Shown here piece by piece: positions 25,755-35,632 of a DNA stretch of 64,000 nt. Source of the stretch: UBA10646 sp046296295 (GTDB lineage: Bacteria; Bacteroidota; Bacteroidia; Chitinophagales; Chitinophagaceae). The notes beneath the pieces were generated by a model. That model made no database searches. It was not told the DNA's origin and was given only the letters and a program-made list of their open reading frames with translations. The position numbers were made by a program, and so were the translations under genes. Location of the stretch: the NCBI GenBank assembly GCA_046296295.1, contig JBKBLG010000009.1, positions 57,415 to 121,414 of the forward strand. Direction: 5' to 3'. Each line of letters begins with the position of its first letter. Positions within the stretch are counted from its first letter, which is position 1.

Positions 25755-28718
25755 TTATGAGTCAGCATGCTTAATGGTAGAAAAAGGAATATAAATGGCA
25801 ACGGTTGTTCCAATAGCATTTCCGTGTTCGTCGTACTTATCAGTATAGTTTAACGAAATGGTATTACTACCAAGCCCTTTATTTAAAATCTCAAGTCTTT
25901 TTTCGTTCGCAGAAGTGGCAAAAGATTCGTGCCGCTTTCTTTTAAGTGCATTGAGTTGCATACTACGTTCACGCCCGATACCGTTATCGTCTATTACAAC
26001 TTTAATACCATATTCTCGGAGTTCAAAAGTAATGGTTACTTTTTTAGCCCCTCGCTTATGTAGTAACCCATGCTTAATAGCGTTTTCTACATAAGGTTGA
26101 ATAAGCATACTGGGTATATGTATTAACTCTACGGAGATATTTTTTTCTACAATGATTTCGTATTCTAACGACTCATCGAAACGAATTTTTTCAAGCGACA
26201 GGTACAGCTTTAATGCTTTAATTTCATCTGACAATGGTATGTTTTCTCGATTACTCATATCAAGAATCATACGAGTTAGTTCCGAAAATCTACCGAGATA
26301 CTGCGAAGCGTTTTCTTTATCGTTAGTATATATATAACTCTGAATGGTATTTAGTGCATTAAACAAAAAATGCGGATTCATTTGACTTTTAATGGCAGCC
26401 AGCATACTTTTCTGTAACTCTTGTTCTAGTTGTAGTTTTTGTGCCTCTAAAGCATTCTTTTGCTCAATCTCTTTTACCCTATTACGTAGATATGATCGTA
26501 CTAACCCTATCACTGCCAGCAGTACCAAGAGAATAAACCACCACTGTAACCAAAATGGGTAAGCTACTTTAATATTTACCCTAAGAGGCGTAGCTTTAAT
26601 ACCATCTTCGTTAATAGCAATAATTTCTACTTCATAGCTACCGGGTGGCAGAGAAGCCAAATGTAGTGAACGGGTATCGCTGTTATGATCTATCCAGCGA
26701 CCTCCATTAATTCGGTATTGAACTCTTACTTCATCTCCTGATTTATAGGCCAATAAGCCATATTCAATATCAGCTTCGTTTTGGTTATGTAAAAGCTTAT
26801 AAAAACCATTTTTGCTTTCTGCTAATTTTCTGTTGTTATAGGTTACATTAAGCAACTCCATTATCGGCTTATGTTCATTTTTGGAAGGCATGTTGGTCGG
26901 AAACGATACAATGCCTAAGGAGGTTGCCAAAAATACTTTTCCACGACTGCATTTAATATCCTTAATTTCTACTTGTGGTAAGCCATCGGCTTTGCTGTAC
27001 ACCCGTAGCTCGTCGGTAACAAGATTTAATGCTTGTACCGCGTAATCACTTACCAACCAAAGTACGTCGCCATCGATATCCATTTTATAAATGGTGTTGT
27101 TGGCTAGTTGATTGTTCTCTTGCCGATATGTTTTAATTACTTTGTTGTTTTGCCATAGGCTTACCCCTGTTGCAAAAGTGCCAACAATGGTTATTCCATT
27201 TTTATAAGGTAATATCTGCGATGCATACACTTCGCTGCCATTCGGATACTTTAAATCTTGAAAACGCCCTACGCTATCAATACAACCTAAACCATTTGAA
27301 GTAGCTATCCATAAAAATTTACTTGCAGTATCGTAATATACATAACGCCCTCTTGCATTTACAGATCGTACAGTTAAATAATTGAGTTTGAGCATAGAAG
27401 GATCGTCTGGCGTTGGCGGACCAAGCCATATAGGCCGTTGCTTGATTGTTCTATTAATATTAAGTGCTATCGAACCAGTAGTTACTGCTGCAATGAACAT
27501 GTTATCTTTTACGTAAGTGAAACTTTTGCCAGAATTAGCAAGGCTCCACACTGGCTGCTTACCATCATATAAATGAATGGCATTATTACCTACTAAAAGA
27601 TAATTAGTATTGGGTATTTCGTACAAATCAATCACCTCGTGGTTGTAAGGAATGGTAACGTATGGTTGTATTTCGTTGGTTAAAGTATTAAATGTATACA
27701 CTTGATTGCGTGAAGTACCTATTTTAAGGGTGTTGTTACGCTCGATATTAGAAAAAGCAGTAACACCTACTGTTCCCACAGGACTCAATGTTAGGCTTAG
27801 GTTGGGCACAAAGGCAATGCCTTTATCTGTAGAACTAATCCAAAAATTACCCTCTCTATCTTGCGTTACGTTGGATACTGCAAAATCGACCAATATGGGT
27901 CCTTTTGTTTTGGGTCTGAGTAAAGTATCGTACCAGTACACACCACTACTAGTACAAATCCACACATCGGCTTTGGTTATAAATACCTCTTTGATAAATG
28001 CCGAACTTGGCAGATCGGGTACTTGCAAGCCTTCGGTAGGCCCATCTATTAACGCAACATGCGGACTCCAACTTTTGTAAAAACCAACAATTCGACTGCC
28101 TATTTCTTTCAAGAAAAAAACAGACTCTTTATCTGACGATGGCTTTGGGTGTTTTCTGATACTACGCTTAAAGCCCTTTAAATCGAACTCAATAATTTCT
28201 AGTGCACCAATGGCATAACCTGTATTAGCGCCATAAGATGCGTGAAACACATTTGCCCCAATACTTTTTCGGTAAAGTGGCTGATGCTTTTTAGTATCGA
28301 AATAATAAATATGCGATGCGTTGGGGTGTACCAAGTAACGTTCATTAAAAATACTAGCAGGGGCATACATGCCATTAGAAACAATGCGCTGCTCTAGCAT
28401 TAATGAATCGTTCTGAACGTAAAAAAAATTGCCTGCAAAATCTTGACACCAAATCACCGAGTCGCCAGTTTCCATAATGTTGGTAAGCGACCGGCCACGT
28501 TGCGAAACATTGTTAAAATGTTTGAATTTTTTACCATCGTAACGGGTTAAACCACGGTCGTGGGCTATCCATATAAAGCCACGCTTATCTTGATGCAAAT
28601 AATAAATCGCATTGGTTGGCAAGCCGTTGGTATTGTTGATCCAACGAAATACAGGTGTTTGTGCATGTACATTTAGCACATAACCCAAACAACAAAAAAG
28701 TACAAGCCACCATTTCAT
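25755..28718 (-). CDS. LytS-type sensor kinase with two-component regulator propeller
   Basis: A 987-residue inner membrane sensor. The ATG at 28718 opens a signal peptide (MKWWLVLFCCLGYVLNVHAQ). Periplasmic Reg_prop beta-propeller repeats (about 25-640, for example HDRGLTRYDGKKFKHF) and a Y_Y_Y domain (about 650-720) precede one transmembrane helix (about 728-750). A coiled coil and a His_kinase domain follow, with phosphoacceptor His 783 in KSQMNPHFLFNALN, and a HATPase domain (PYVENAIKHGL, DDNGIG). This layout is half of the hybrid systems that sense polysaccharide fragments, but here without SusCD neighbours, so the signal is open. Confidence 0.92.
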   Translation of the reverse strand: MKWWLVLFCCLGYVLNVHAQTPVFRWINNTNGLPTNAIYYLHQDKRGFIWIAHDRGLTRYDGKKFKHFNNVSQRGRSLTNIMETGDSVIWCQDFAGNFFYVQNDSLMLEQRIVSNGMYAPASIFNERYLVHPNASHIYYFDTKKHQPLYRKSIGANVFHASYGANTGYAIGALEIIEFDLKGFKRSIRKHPKPSSDKESVFFLKEIGSRIVGFYKSWSPHVALIDGPTEGLQVPDLPSSAFIKEVFITKADVWICTSSGVYWYDTLLRPKTKGPILVDFAVSNVTQDREGNFWISSTDKGIAFVPNLSLTLSPVGTVGVTAFSNIERNNTLKIGTSRNQVYTFNTLTNEIQPYVTIPYNHEVIDLYEIPNTNYLLVGNNAIHLYDGKQPVWSLANSGKSFTYVKDNMFIAAVTTGSIALNINRTIKQRPIWLGPPTPDDPSMLKLNYLTVRSVNARGRYVYYDTASKFLWIATSNGLGCIDSVGRFQDLKYPNGSEVYASQILPYKNGITIVGTFATGVSLWQNNKVIKTYRQENNQLANNTIYKMDIDGDVLWLVSDYAVQALNLVTDELRVYSKADGLPQVEIKDIKCSRGKVFLATSLGIVSFPTNMPSKNEHKPIMELLNVTYNNRKLAESKNGFYKLLHNQNEADIEYGLLAYKSGDEVRVQYRINGGRWIDHNSDTRSLHLASLPPGSYEVEIIAINEDGIKATPLRVNIKVAYPFWLQWWFILLVLLAVIGLVRSYLRNRVKEIEQKNALEAQKLQLEQELQKSMLAAIKSQMNPHFLFNALNTIQSYIYTNDKENASQYLGRFSELTRMILDMSNRENIPLSDEIKALKLYLSLEKIRFDESLEYEIIVEKNISVELIHIPSMLIQPYVENAIKHGLLHKRGAKKVTITFELREYGIKVVIDDNGIGRERSMQLNALKRKRHESFATSANEKRLEILNKGLGSNTISLNYTDKYDEHGNAIGTTVAIYIPFSTIKHADS

Positions 28719-28762
28719 GTTGCTACAATGATACAAAGCAAAACCTAAACCTTGGGCATCCT

Positions 28763-28776
28763 CATTTACCGCAAGG
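28763..28776 (-). repeat. Motif copy upstream of the propeller kinase
   Basis: CATTTACCGCAAGG, the common G/C transition variant, lies 45 bp before the kinase ATG in its leader or promoter region. Confidence 0.7.
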
Positions 28777-28933
28777 TGATAACAGTTTACCAAACCACCT
28801 TCGTAAATCGAAAATGGCACTTAATGAAATCGCTTCGTTACAACCGGAGTGTACTTTGCAATTTAGATGTAGCAAAATACAGCATAGCTGTTAAAAATAG
28901 GGGGTGTAATTATCCGGCAACGGATAAACTAAT

Positions 28934-28980
28934 AAGCCACACTTTTGTGTGGCTTTAGGTTTTATACCTTACGGTAAATG
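28934..28980 (-). terminator. Terminator plus motif copy after the E1 dehydrogenase gene
   Basis: A perfect 9-bp stem (AAGCCACAC) with a TTTT loop at 28934-28955 lies downstream of the minus-strand E1 gene. An exact motif copy (28967-28980) sits between it and the stop codon at 28986. Confidence 0.7.
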
Positions 28981-28985
28981 ATGTA

Positions 28986-31382
28986 CTACTCGGCCATCAT
29001 AGCTTTTACAACAGCAATTACATCTTCGGCATTAGGCTTGCTGAAATAATCGCCATCGCTACCATAAGCAGGACGATGTGCTTTTGCGGTGAGTGTACGT
29101 GGGGCAACATCGAGCCAACGATACCCACCTTGGCGTTCCATTACATCGGTAAACATATATGCCGCTGCACCACCGGGTACATCTTCATCAACAAAAAGTA
29201 TGCGGTTTGTTTTCTTTAGAGAAGCTAGAATACCATTGTTCACATCGAAAGGTAACAAAGTTTGTACATCTACAATTTCAACACTAATACCTTGCTTAGC
29301 TAAGCGTTGTGCAGCATCTTGCACAATACGTAAAGTACTGCCATAGCTTACAACTGTAATATCAGTACCTTCTTGTAACACCTCACTGATACCTAAAGGC
29401 ACTGTAAAATCTAATAGATTTTCTGGTGCTTGTTCTTTTAAACGATAACCATTTAAACATTCAATGATGATACCCGGGTCGTTACTACGTAATAATGTAT
29501 TATACATAACAACGGCCTGTGTCATATTACGTGGTACACATAAATAAAAACCCCGTACGCTGTTAATTATAGTACCCATTTGGCTAACACTATGCCAAAC
29601 ACCCTCTAAACGATGGCCACGCGTACGAATGATAATAGGGCAACTTTGCTTACCAGCAGTTCTGTAGTGCAGGGTAGCAACATCGTCGCTTAATGGTTGT
29701 AAGGCATACAACAAATAATCTAAATACTGAATTTCAGTAATCGGACGTAAGCCACGCATAGCTGCACCTATCCCCTGCCCTGCAATGGTTAATTCGCGAA
29801 TGCCTGTATCTGAAATTCTATGAACACCGTACTTATCTTGCAAGCCACTAAAGCCTTGGTTAACATCGCCAATAAAGCCAACATCTTCGCCAAAAGCTAA
29901 TACTTTAGGATTACTTGCAAATAATTGATCAAAGTATTTATTCAATACTTCGAAACCATTGATTTGCGGCGCTTTATCGTTGAAAACCGGCTTCACTTCG
30001 GGTACATTCAATGCACTCTTAGCACCTGTATGATAAAGATATGTGTTGTAAGCTTTCGCTTGTTCTTGCTTGAAATGCTCGTATAGTTGATGTAACTCTT
30101 GATAAGTCGGACTAGCCTCGGGAAGCAGATCTAATACCATTGCCAATGTTCGTAGAACATCGCGTTTTAACGGTTCTTTAATGGCATTTAAATCGTTAGC
30201 CATTTGTTGTATTTGCTGATACACTTCTATATCATTCACCACAACCGATTGCAATGCTGCTACAGCTTTTGCCACCATTTGTTTGATAGGTGTTATATAA
30301 GCTTCCCAAGCTGCTTGCTTTTGCGCTTTAACATCTTCTCTTATACTGTTTTCTAAAGCTGTTAAACTTTCTTCGGTTATAATGCCGTTATCAAGCATCC
30401 AAGAACGCATTTGTGCAATACCATCCCATTCTTTTTCCCAGGCTAAGCGTTCTTGCGACTTGTAACGTTCGTGGCTGCCACTTGTACTATGCCCTTGTGG
30501 TTGTGTTAGCTCTTCTACATGAAACAATGCAGGTGTATGGGTGGTACGAACTTTCGCTAAAGCGGCTTCAAACACTTCACACATGCCTGCATAATCCCAA
30601 CCCTTTACTTTATAAATGTCTACACCAGTACCATTACCATCAGGGGCAAATCCTTTCAATACTTCGCTTATGCTGCCTTTTGTAGTTTGATACTTTTTGG
30701 GTACCGAAATACCGTAGCCATCGTCCCAAACAAATACTGCTAAGGGCACTTGCAACACGCCTGCGGCGTTGATAGTTTCCCAGAAATGCCCCTCACTTGT
30801 GCTTGCATCGCCAATAGTAACAAACGAAACTTCGTTACCGTTACGACTTAAATTTGTTTCGCCAGACAACTCAGGAACATTTCTAAATATTTTGCTTGCA
30901 AATGCCAAGCCTAAGCCTCTGGGCATTTGGCCTGCCGTAGGAGAGATATCGGCACTTACATTCTTTAATTCAGTTAGTGGTAACCAATTACCGTTGTTAT
31001 CCATCCAATGCGTTGCAAAATGCCCATTCATTAAACGCCCTGCACTGCAAGGTTCATGTTCTATATTGGTATCGGCATATAGCTGTGCGAAAAATTGTTT
31101 TACCGTAAGGTTACCCGTTGCCATCATAAAAGTTTGGTCGCGGTAGTAACCACTTCTAAAATCGCCTTTTTTAAAAAAACGAGCCATGGCTACCTGAGCC
31201 ACTTCTTTACCATCGCCGAAAATGCCAAATTTGGCCTTACCGGTTAATACCTCTTTACGCCCTAGCAAGCTCGTTTCTCTACTTTGCAATGCGATAGAAT
31301 AATCGCTAATTACCTGTGAAGCAAAAGCCTCGAAAGAAAGCATGTCTTGCGATTGTTCTGCTGCTGATACCTGATTGTTCAT
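28986..31382 (-). CDS. 2-oxoacid dehydrogenase E1, fused alpha and beta subunits
   Basis: Thiamine-diphosphate enzyme of 798 residues that decarboxylates a 2-oxoacid for transfer to an E2 lipoyl protein. The alpha half (about 20-440) contains YYRDQTFMMATG, AGRLMNGHFATHW and the cofactor segment GDASTSEGHFWETINAAGV ending in VWDDGYGIS. The beta half (about 470-798) contains VLAFGEDVGFIGDVNQGF, EIQYLDYL and FVDEDVPGGAA. Fused E1 of this type in Bacteroidota is usually annotated branched-chain 2-oxoisovalerate dehydrogenase, but pyruvate cannot be excluded. Met 14 (31343) is an alternative start. A loose motif copy encodes NLTVKQFF. Confidence 0.88.
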   Translation of the reverse strand: MNNQVSAAEQSQDMLSFEAFASQVISDYSIALQSRETSLLGRKEVLTGKAKFGIFGDGKEVAQVAMARFFKKGDFRSGYYRDQTFMMATGNLTVKQFFAQLYADTNIEHEPCSAGRLMNGHFATHWMDNNGNWLPLTELKNVSADISPTAGQMPRGLGLAFASKIFRNVPELSGETNLSRNGNEVSFVTIGDASTSEGHFWETINAAGVLQVPLAVFVWDDGYGISVPKKYQTTKGSISEVLKGFAPDGNGTGVDIYKVKGWDYAGMCEVFEAALAKVRTTHTPALFHVEELTQPQGHSTSGSHERYKSQERLAWEKEWDGIAQMRSWMLDNGIITEESLTALENSIREDVKAQKQAAWEAYITPIKQMVAKAVAALQSVVVNDIEVYQQIQQMANDLNAIKEPLKRDVLRTLAMVLDLLPEASPTYQELHQLYEHFKQEQAKAYNTYLYHTGAKSALNVPEVKPVFNDKAPQINGFEVLNKYFDQLFASNPKVLAFGEDVGFIGDVNQGFSGLQDKYGVHRISDTGIRELTIAGQGIGAAMRGLRPITEIQYLDYLLYALQPLSDDVATLHYRTAGKQSCPIIIRTRGHRLEGVWHSVSQMGTIINSVRGFYLCVPRNMTQAVVMYNTLLRSNDPGIIIECLNGYRLKEQAPENLLDFTVPLGISEVLQEGTDITVVSYGSTLRIVQDAAQRLAKQGISVEIVDVQTLLPFDVNNGILASLKKTNRILFVDEDVPGGAAAYMFTDVMERQGGYRWLDVAPRTLTAKAHRPAYGSDGDYFSKPNAEDVIAVVKAMMAE

Positions 31383-31420
31383 GGCACAAAAATAATAGAT
31401 TGAACAACTGTTAGTTTTTC

Positions 31421-31470
31421 TTTTTACCCGTAAGGGAATAACATTTTAAAGTTTGCCCTTACGGTAAATG
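31421..31470. repeat. Inverted motif pair between E1 and the DUF1573 gene
   Basis: A minus-strand variant with one extra base (TTTTTACCCGTAAGGG, from 31421) faces an exact plus copy at 31457-31470. They share the promoter region of two divergent genes. Confidence 0.65.
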
Positions 31471-31527
31471 TTTATTGGCGTTTTGTAAACAAAAAAATAG
31501 ATACTTTTAATGCGTAAAAATTGATTT

Positions 31528-32010
31528 ATGAAGCAATTGTTTGTAACCCTTGCAGCAGCACTTTTGTTAACTGCCGGCTCTGCGAATGCCCAAAGTAACC
31601 AAGTTGGTAACACAACACCACCACAACAACAACAGCCCGATATCACTAAAGTACTAGAGTTTAAAGGTGATAATTACAACTTTGGAAAAATTCCGTTTGG
31701 TAAAGCTGTTACCTACGATGTTGAAATTAAAAACATTAGTAAAGACTCCATTAAAATTGAAAATGTACAAGCCGGTTGTGGATGTACTACACCAGAGTGG
31801 AAGCCTGGACCTTATGCCCCTGGCGAAACCTTTAAGGTTAAAGTTGGTTTTAATGGTGCTACAAAAGGTGCTTTTTCGAAAGTAGTTACCATGTATTTCA
31901 GCGGTGGCTTATCTAAAGTTATCACTTTCAGCGGCGAAACCTACGATGTACCTGCTGATGCAGCACCCGCTGGCCCAGCTCAAAAAATGAAGCCTGCTGG
32001 CACAAAATAA
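31528..32010 (+). CDS. DUF1573 secreted protein
   Basis: A 160-residue exported protein. Signal peptide about 1-22 (cleavage after SANA), a Gln/Pro/Thr-rich linker, then a single immunoglobulin-like DUF1573 domain (about 45-145) with NYNFGKIPFGKAVTYDVEIKN and the conserved AGCGCTTPEWKPG. A Pro/Ala-rich tail ends it. The adjacent gene encodes a close relative. Periplasmic or surface location is expected; the role in Bacteroidota is not established. Confidence 0.88.
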   Translation: MKQLFVTLAAALLLTAGSANAQSNQVGNTTPPQQQQPDITKVLEFKGDNYNFGKIPFGKAVTYDVEIKNISKDSIKIENVQAGCGCTTPEWKPGPYAPGETFKVKVGFNGATKGAFSKVVTMYFSGGLSKVITFSGETYDVPADAAPAGPAQKMKPAGTK

Positions 32011-32040
32011 TTTTAATTAAATAGCGAAATATTGATTGTT

Positions 32041-32433
32041 ATGAAGTTTTTAGTTACTGCTATAGCGGTGTTTTTTTGCACGGTTGGTGCATTTGCACAA
32101 AGTGCAGCCGATATTAAACTGAACAAAACCAAGCATAATTTTGGTAAAATCAAGCAGAATGTACCTGCTAGCTACACATTTGTGATTACCAACAATGGCG
32201 ATAAGCCTTTGATTATTGAAAATGCCACAGCAGAATGTGGTTGTACTAGCCCTGAATGGAGCCAACAACCTATTATGAAGGGTAAAACCGGCACTGTTAA
32301 GGCAACTTTTAATGCTGCTGCCGTTGGTCCGTTCACGAAGAAGGTAACCATAAAGTTCGCAAAAATCAATGAACCTATACAGGTAACCATTGAGGGTGAA
32401 GTGTTAGCTGCTGCTCCTGCTAAAAAATCGTAA
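32041..32433 (+). CDS. DUF1573 secreted protein, second copy
   Basis: A 130-residue exported protein. The ATG at 32041 is chosen over a TTG 9 bp upstream because it opens the signal peptide MKFLVTAIAVFFCTVGAFAQ. The DUF1573 domain fills the rest (HNFGKIKQNVPASYTFVITN, AECGCTSPEWSQQP). It follows its paralogue by 30 bp and is probably co-transcribed, so a tandem duplication is likely. It lacks the linker and tail of its neighbour. Confidence 0.88.
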   Translation: MKFLVTAIAVFFCTVGAFAQSAADIKLNKTKHNFGKIKQNVPASYTFVITNNGDKPLIIENATAECGCTSPEWSQQPIMKGKTGTVKATFNAAAVGPFTKKVTIKFAKINEPIQVTIEGEVLAAAPAKKS

Positions 32434-32448
32434 GTTACTGAGTAGTTA

Positions 32449-32497
32449 TTATAGAAATAAGCGGTTGGCGCTGTGCGCCAACCGCTTATTTCTATAA
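32449..32497. terminator. Strong bidirectional hairpin between DUF1573 and the NtrY-like gene
   Basis: A perfect 22-bp stem (TTATAGAAATAAGCGGTTGG arm) with a 5-nt CTGTG loop lies between convergent genes and probably terminates both. Confidence 0.85.
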
Positions 32498-32573
32498 TCA
32501 TACAATATTTTTTCGACCAAGCCCTCGAAGATTAGGCTGTGCGCCAACCGCTTATTTCTATAATCATACAATA
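32470..32573. repeat. 38-bp direct repeat of the terminator's right arm
   Basis: The 38 bases at 32470-32507 (loop, right arm and CATACAATA tail) recur identically at 32536-32573, abutting the stop of the NtrY-like gene. The second copy has no left arm next to it and could pair with the first left arm as an alternative. Confidence 0.85.
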
Positions 32574-35500
32574 CTAACTCGTGCTTTTAGGGAACGATAC
32601 ATAAAAAGTAGTGCCTTTGCCCGCAGCGGTAGTGAACCATATACTACCATTTGCTCTTTCTACAATTCCTTTGCATATAGCAAGTCCTAAACCTGTTCCA
32701 CTTGTTTTAGTAGTAAAGTTGGGAGAGAAAATATTGGCTTGCACTGCTTCAGGTATACCCATACCTCCATCGGTGATGGCTACGATGTAATGATCATTAT
32801 TTGCTGTAAGTTCTATTGCTATAAAGGCCTGTGGTGCATCCTCTTGTGCTTCTAATGCATTTTTGATAAGATTAGTGAATAGTCGGTTTATTTGTGTTGC
32901 ATCGGCCAGTATAATGGCTTCATTTACTGTAAGGTTAAGCTTAATGGTTAAGGTTTCGCTTACCTCGTACATGTGCATCAAGTGAGTAAGCAATTGATTT
33001 AATACTATTGGCTCAGGATTCACTTGTGTGATATTTGCAAACTCGCTAAAATCGCCCGCAATCTTCGCTAATCTATCTATTTGTTCTATCAATAAACTAC
33101 TTACCCGAGTTGTAAGTTGGGCTATATTTTCAGGGTTCCGATGTACGGCATTTTCAAGGTATTGAATATTCAATTTCATGGGCGTGAGCGGATTTTTAAT
33201 CTCGTGAGCTACCTGCCTTGCCATTTCTCGCCATGCGCCTTCGCGTTCGCTACGAGCTAGTGCTTGTGCACTTTGCTCTAACTTTGCTACCATTCGGTTG
33301 TATTCATTCACGAGTAATCCTATTTCATCGTTACGATTCCATGTTATGATTTCGTTGGGCTTGCCTAGTGCCACAGCACGCATTTTAACAGCTATTAATT
33401 TGAATGATGCTACAATTTGATTGGTTAATAGCAATGCAAATGCACCTGCTAGTAAGAAAATGAACACATTTAAATTGATGATAGTTAGTAAGAAAGTGGA
33501 TATTTCTTGATTAAGCTCGTTCTGTGAGTTCAAATACGGGATATTAATGTATGCTACAGGCTTGCCTTTCACTATTACGGGTGTGTATATACTTAAAAAC
33601 TTGAAATTAGCTACAGATTCTTCTTGTACATGTTGTAATAAATTATTTACCGTAAGGGCTTCAAATGCTTTAGGATGTACCCTTGTACTTAATACTTGCT
33701 TGCTATAAATATAAGGCTGTGTTGAGAAGCGTAACCGCCCACCAATATCATACAAATTAATATCTAGCCCATAAACATCGCTTAACTCGGCTATTCTTTT
33801 TTCAAGTGATCGGTGTTGATAAATATTGCTTAAATCGGCAGCGATGGCCTGAGCGTTTTTTACTAACCTTTCTCTTGTTACATTATTATACCTATTAATA
33901 TAATAATTAATAGTAACAACACCAATAATGATAAATGAAAGCAAGCTAATACTGATAATGGTTAACTGAATTTGATTGCGGAGATTGAGCCGCTGCAAAT
34001 CGTTCAGTTTAATTTGCAAACTACCTTTAGCAATAAATAGGCGTAATAAATGCAATACAATTACTACACTTAATAGCGCTATAAATAAGTAAGCAAATAA
34101 GGTTAGAGTGAACCAGATACTATTTACAGCCTTTACAATAACCACAGTTTTATTGCCTTCTTTATACCATAGTTCTGAGTAACCATTATTAATTTTAAAC
34201 GTGTAACCTTGCGGTAAAAATTGCTGCTTTGAAAGACTACTCGCAAAAGGATAATCGTTGAACTTTGTAATTAACTGATTACGGTTGTAAATAGCATAAG
34301 CGTAATTAATTTTGAGATCTGAAACAACATCGGTAGCCTGTCTGAATAGTTCAGGAAATAAAGCTTCAGATTTGTATCTATTGGGCTTGGCAATGATAAA
34401 CAAGTAGCCTAAAGTAGCATCAATGGAACGATCGAAGATTTTCTTTTGTACAATACAGGTTAGCTTTTCACCCTCAGATTGATAATAATAAACTGCATCA
34501 GCTACATTTTTACTGTTGGCATTATCAATCAAATATTTGAGGTTATAATACGATGTGGTATCATCGTTAAATAATGGTTGATAATTAGCATCAAACGTAT
34601 AAATACGTGTATCGTACTTATTCAAATAGCCTGAGAAATTAGCATTGATAATACTATCTTTTAGCTGCTTGTTCTCATAAGCAACTTGCCAACGGTGTGC
34701 ATTTTGCGACAAAAAAGTATCGGTAATGTTACTAAGTGCTACATTCAATAAGCCATCTCCGCTAAAATCGTATCTTTGTTGCATCAAACGTGCAGCATAT
34801 ACTTTTCGCTGTGCCTGTTCATTACGCTGAAATGAAGTGAGCATAACTACTGCTACTGGCACAATTAGTAATATAAGCCACCACAGAAAATGACTATTTA
34901 ATAATAATGGCACATGTTCTTGTTGTTGCTTTTTGAAGGTCCAATAATAAAAGATGCAAGTCCAACCACTTGCCAAAATCATCCTCCAAGTATATACAAC
35001 ATCAGGCTGCATTATAGCAAATAACGCCATGAATGGCAATGCTAGTGATATACTCAACCAGCGATGCATGCCTAAAGCATTTACGTAAGTAATAATAGTA
35101 CTAAGCGCATAAAACAAACTCAATAACAATAGTGCAATAATTATAAAAGCAAGCAGTGTATAACCATTCAACTGAAAAAAATCAGTAACTGCAAATGGTA
35201 TTTTGCTATCAACCACTAAAGAGTATATAACACCCATTACATAGCCTACTACCATAAATGCAACTATGTGCATAACAACTGCAATGAGTAGCTTACTATG
35301 CTTATGCCAACGCTGCATTATTGGTAAACTATCTGCTTTGTTGTTGGGATATTGAAAGTAGCCAAATGCAACAATAGCAAATATGCAAAGTGTATTAATT
35401 AGCAAATCGCCTAACGACTTATTAATATTATTACTTGCGTAAATAGCAGCATCGAAAAGCTCTGTTCCAAACCAAGGCAAAGAAGCCTCGCCCCAGTAAC

Positions 35501-35630
35501 TAATAACACGCACAAGCAATAATGCCGTAACTAAAAAAAGTAATGACCAACGAAACCCTATAACACTATTGATTGCTTTTACTAACCGATATAAAAGTAC
35601 TGCTAGTAATGCTATTGCAATAAGTTGCAT
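32574..35630 (-). CDS. NtrY-like membrane sensor histidine kinase
   Basis: A 1018-residue inner membrane kinase. Six or more hydrophobic helices (about 1-265) precede a periplasmic region (about 270-500), a further helix, a second sensing segment (about 570-690), a helix at about 695-720 and a HAMP domain (about 722-775). The HisKA domain has phosphoacceptor His 809 in QVAHEIKNPLTPMKLN. HATPase motifs are NLIKNALEAQ, DGGMGIP and GTGLGLAIC. No NtrX-type regulator is adjacent. Two motif copies encode LTVN. The previous gene ends 2 bp before this start, and the two may be pieces of one protein. Confidence 0.88.
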   Translation of the reverse strand: MQLIAIALLAVLLYRLVKAINSVIGFRWSLLFLVTALLLVRVISYWGEASLPWFGTELFDAAIYASNNINKSLGDLLINTLCIFAIVAFGYFQYPNNKADSLPIMQRWHKHSKLLIAVVMHIVAFMVVGYVMGVIYSLVVDSKIPFAVTDFFQLNGYTLLAFIIIALLLLSLFYALSTIITYVNALGMHRWLSISLALPFMALFAIMQPDVVYTWRMILASGWTCIFYYWTFKKQQQEHVPLLLNSHFLWWLILLIVPVAVVMLTSFQRNEQAQRKVYAARLMQQRYDFSGDGLLNVALSNITDTFLSQNAHRWQVAYENKQLKDSIINANFSGYLNKYDTRIYTFDANYQPLFNDDTTSYYNLKYLIDNANSKNVADAVYYYQSEGEKLTCIVQKKIFDRSIDATLGYLFIIAKPNRYKSEALFPELFRQATDVVSDLKINYAYAIYNRNQLITKFNDYPFASSLSKQQFLPQGYTFKINNGYSELWYKEGNKTVVIVKAVNSIWFTLTLFAYLFIALLSVVIVLHLLRLFIAKGSLQIKLNDLQRLNLRNQIQLTIISISLLSFIIIGVVTINYYINRYNNVTRERLVKNAQAIAADLSNIYQHRSLEKRIAELSDVYGLDINLYDIGGRLRFSTQPYIYSKQVLSTRVHPKAFEALTVNNLLQHVQEESVANFKFLSIYTPVIVKGKPVAYINIPYLNSQNELNQEISTFLLTIINLNVFIFLLAGAFALLLTNQIVASFKLIAVKMRAVALGKPNEIITWNRNDEIGLLVNEYNRMVAKLEQSAQALARSEREGAWREMARQVAHEIKNPLTPMKLNIQYLENAVHRNPENIAQLTTRVSSLLIEQIDRLAKIAGDFSEFANITQVNPEPIVLNQLLTHLMHMYEVSETLTIKLNLTVNEAIILADATQINRLFTNLIKNALEAQEDAPQAFIAIELTANNDHYIVAITDGGMGIPEAVQANIFSPNFTTKTSGTGLGLAICKGIVERANGSIWFTTAAGKGTTFYVSFPKSTS

Positions 35631-35632
35631 AC

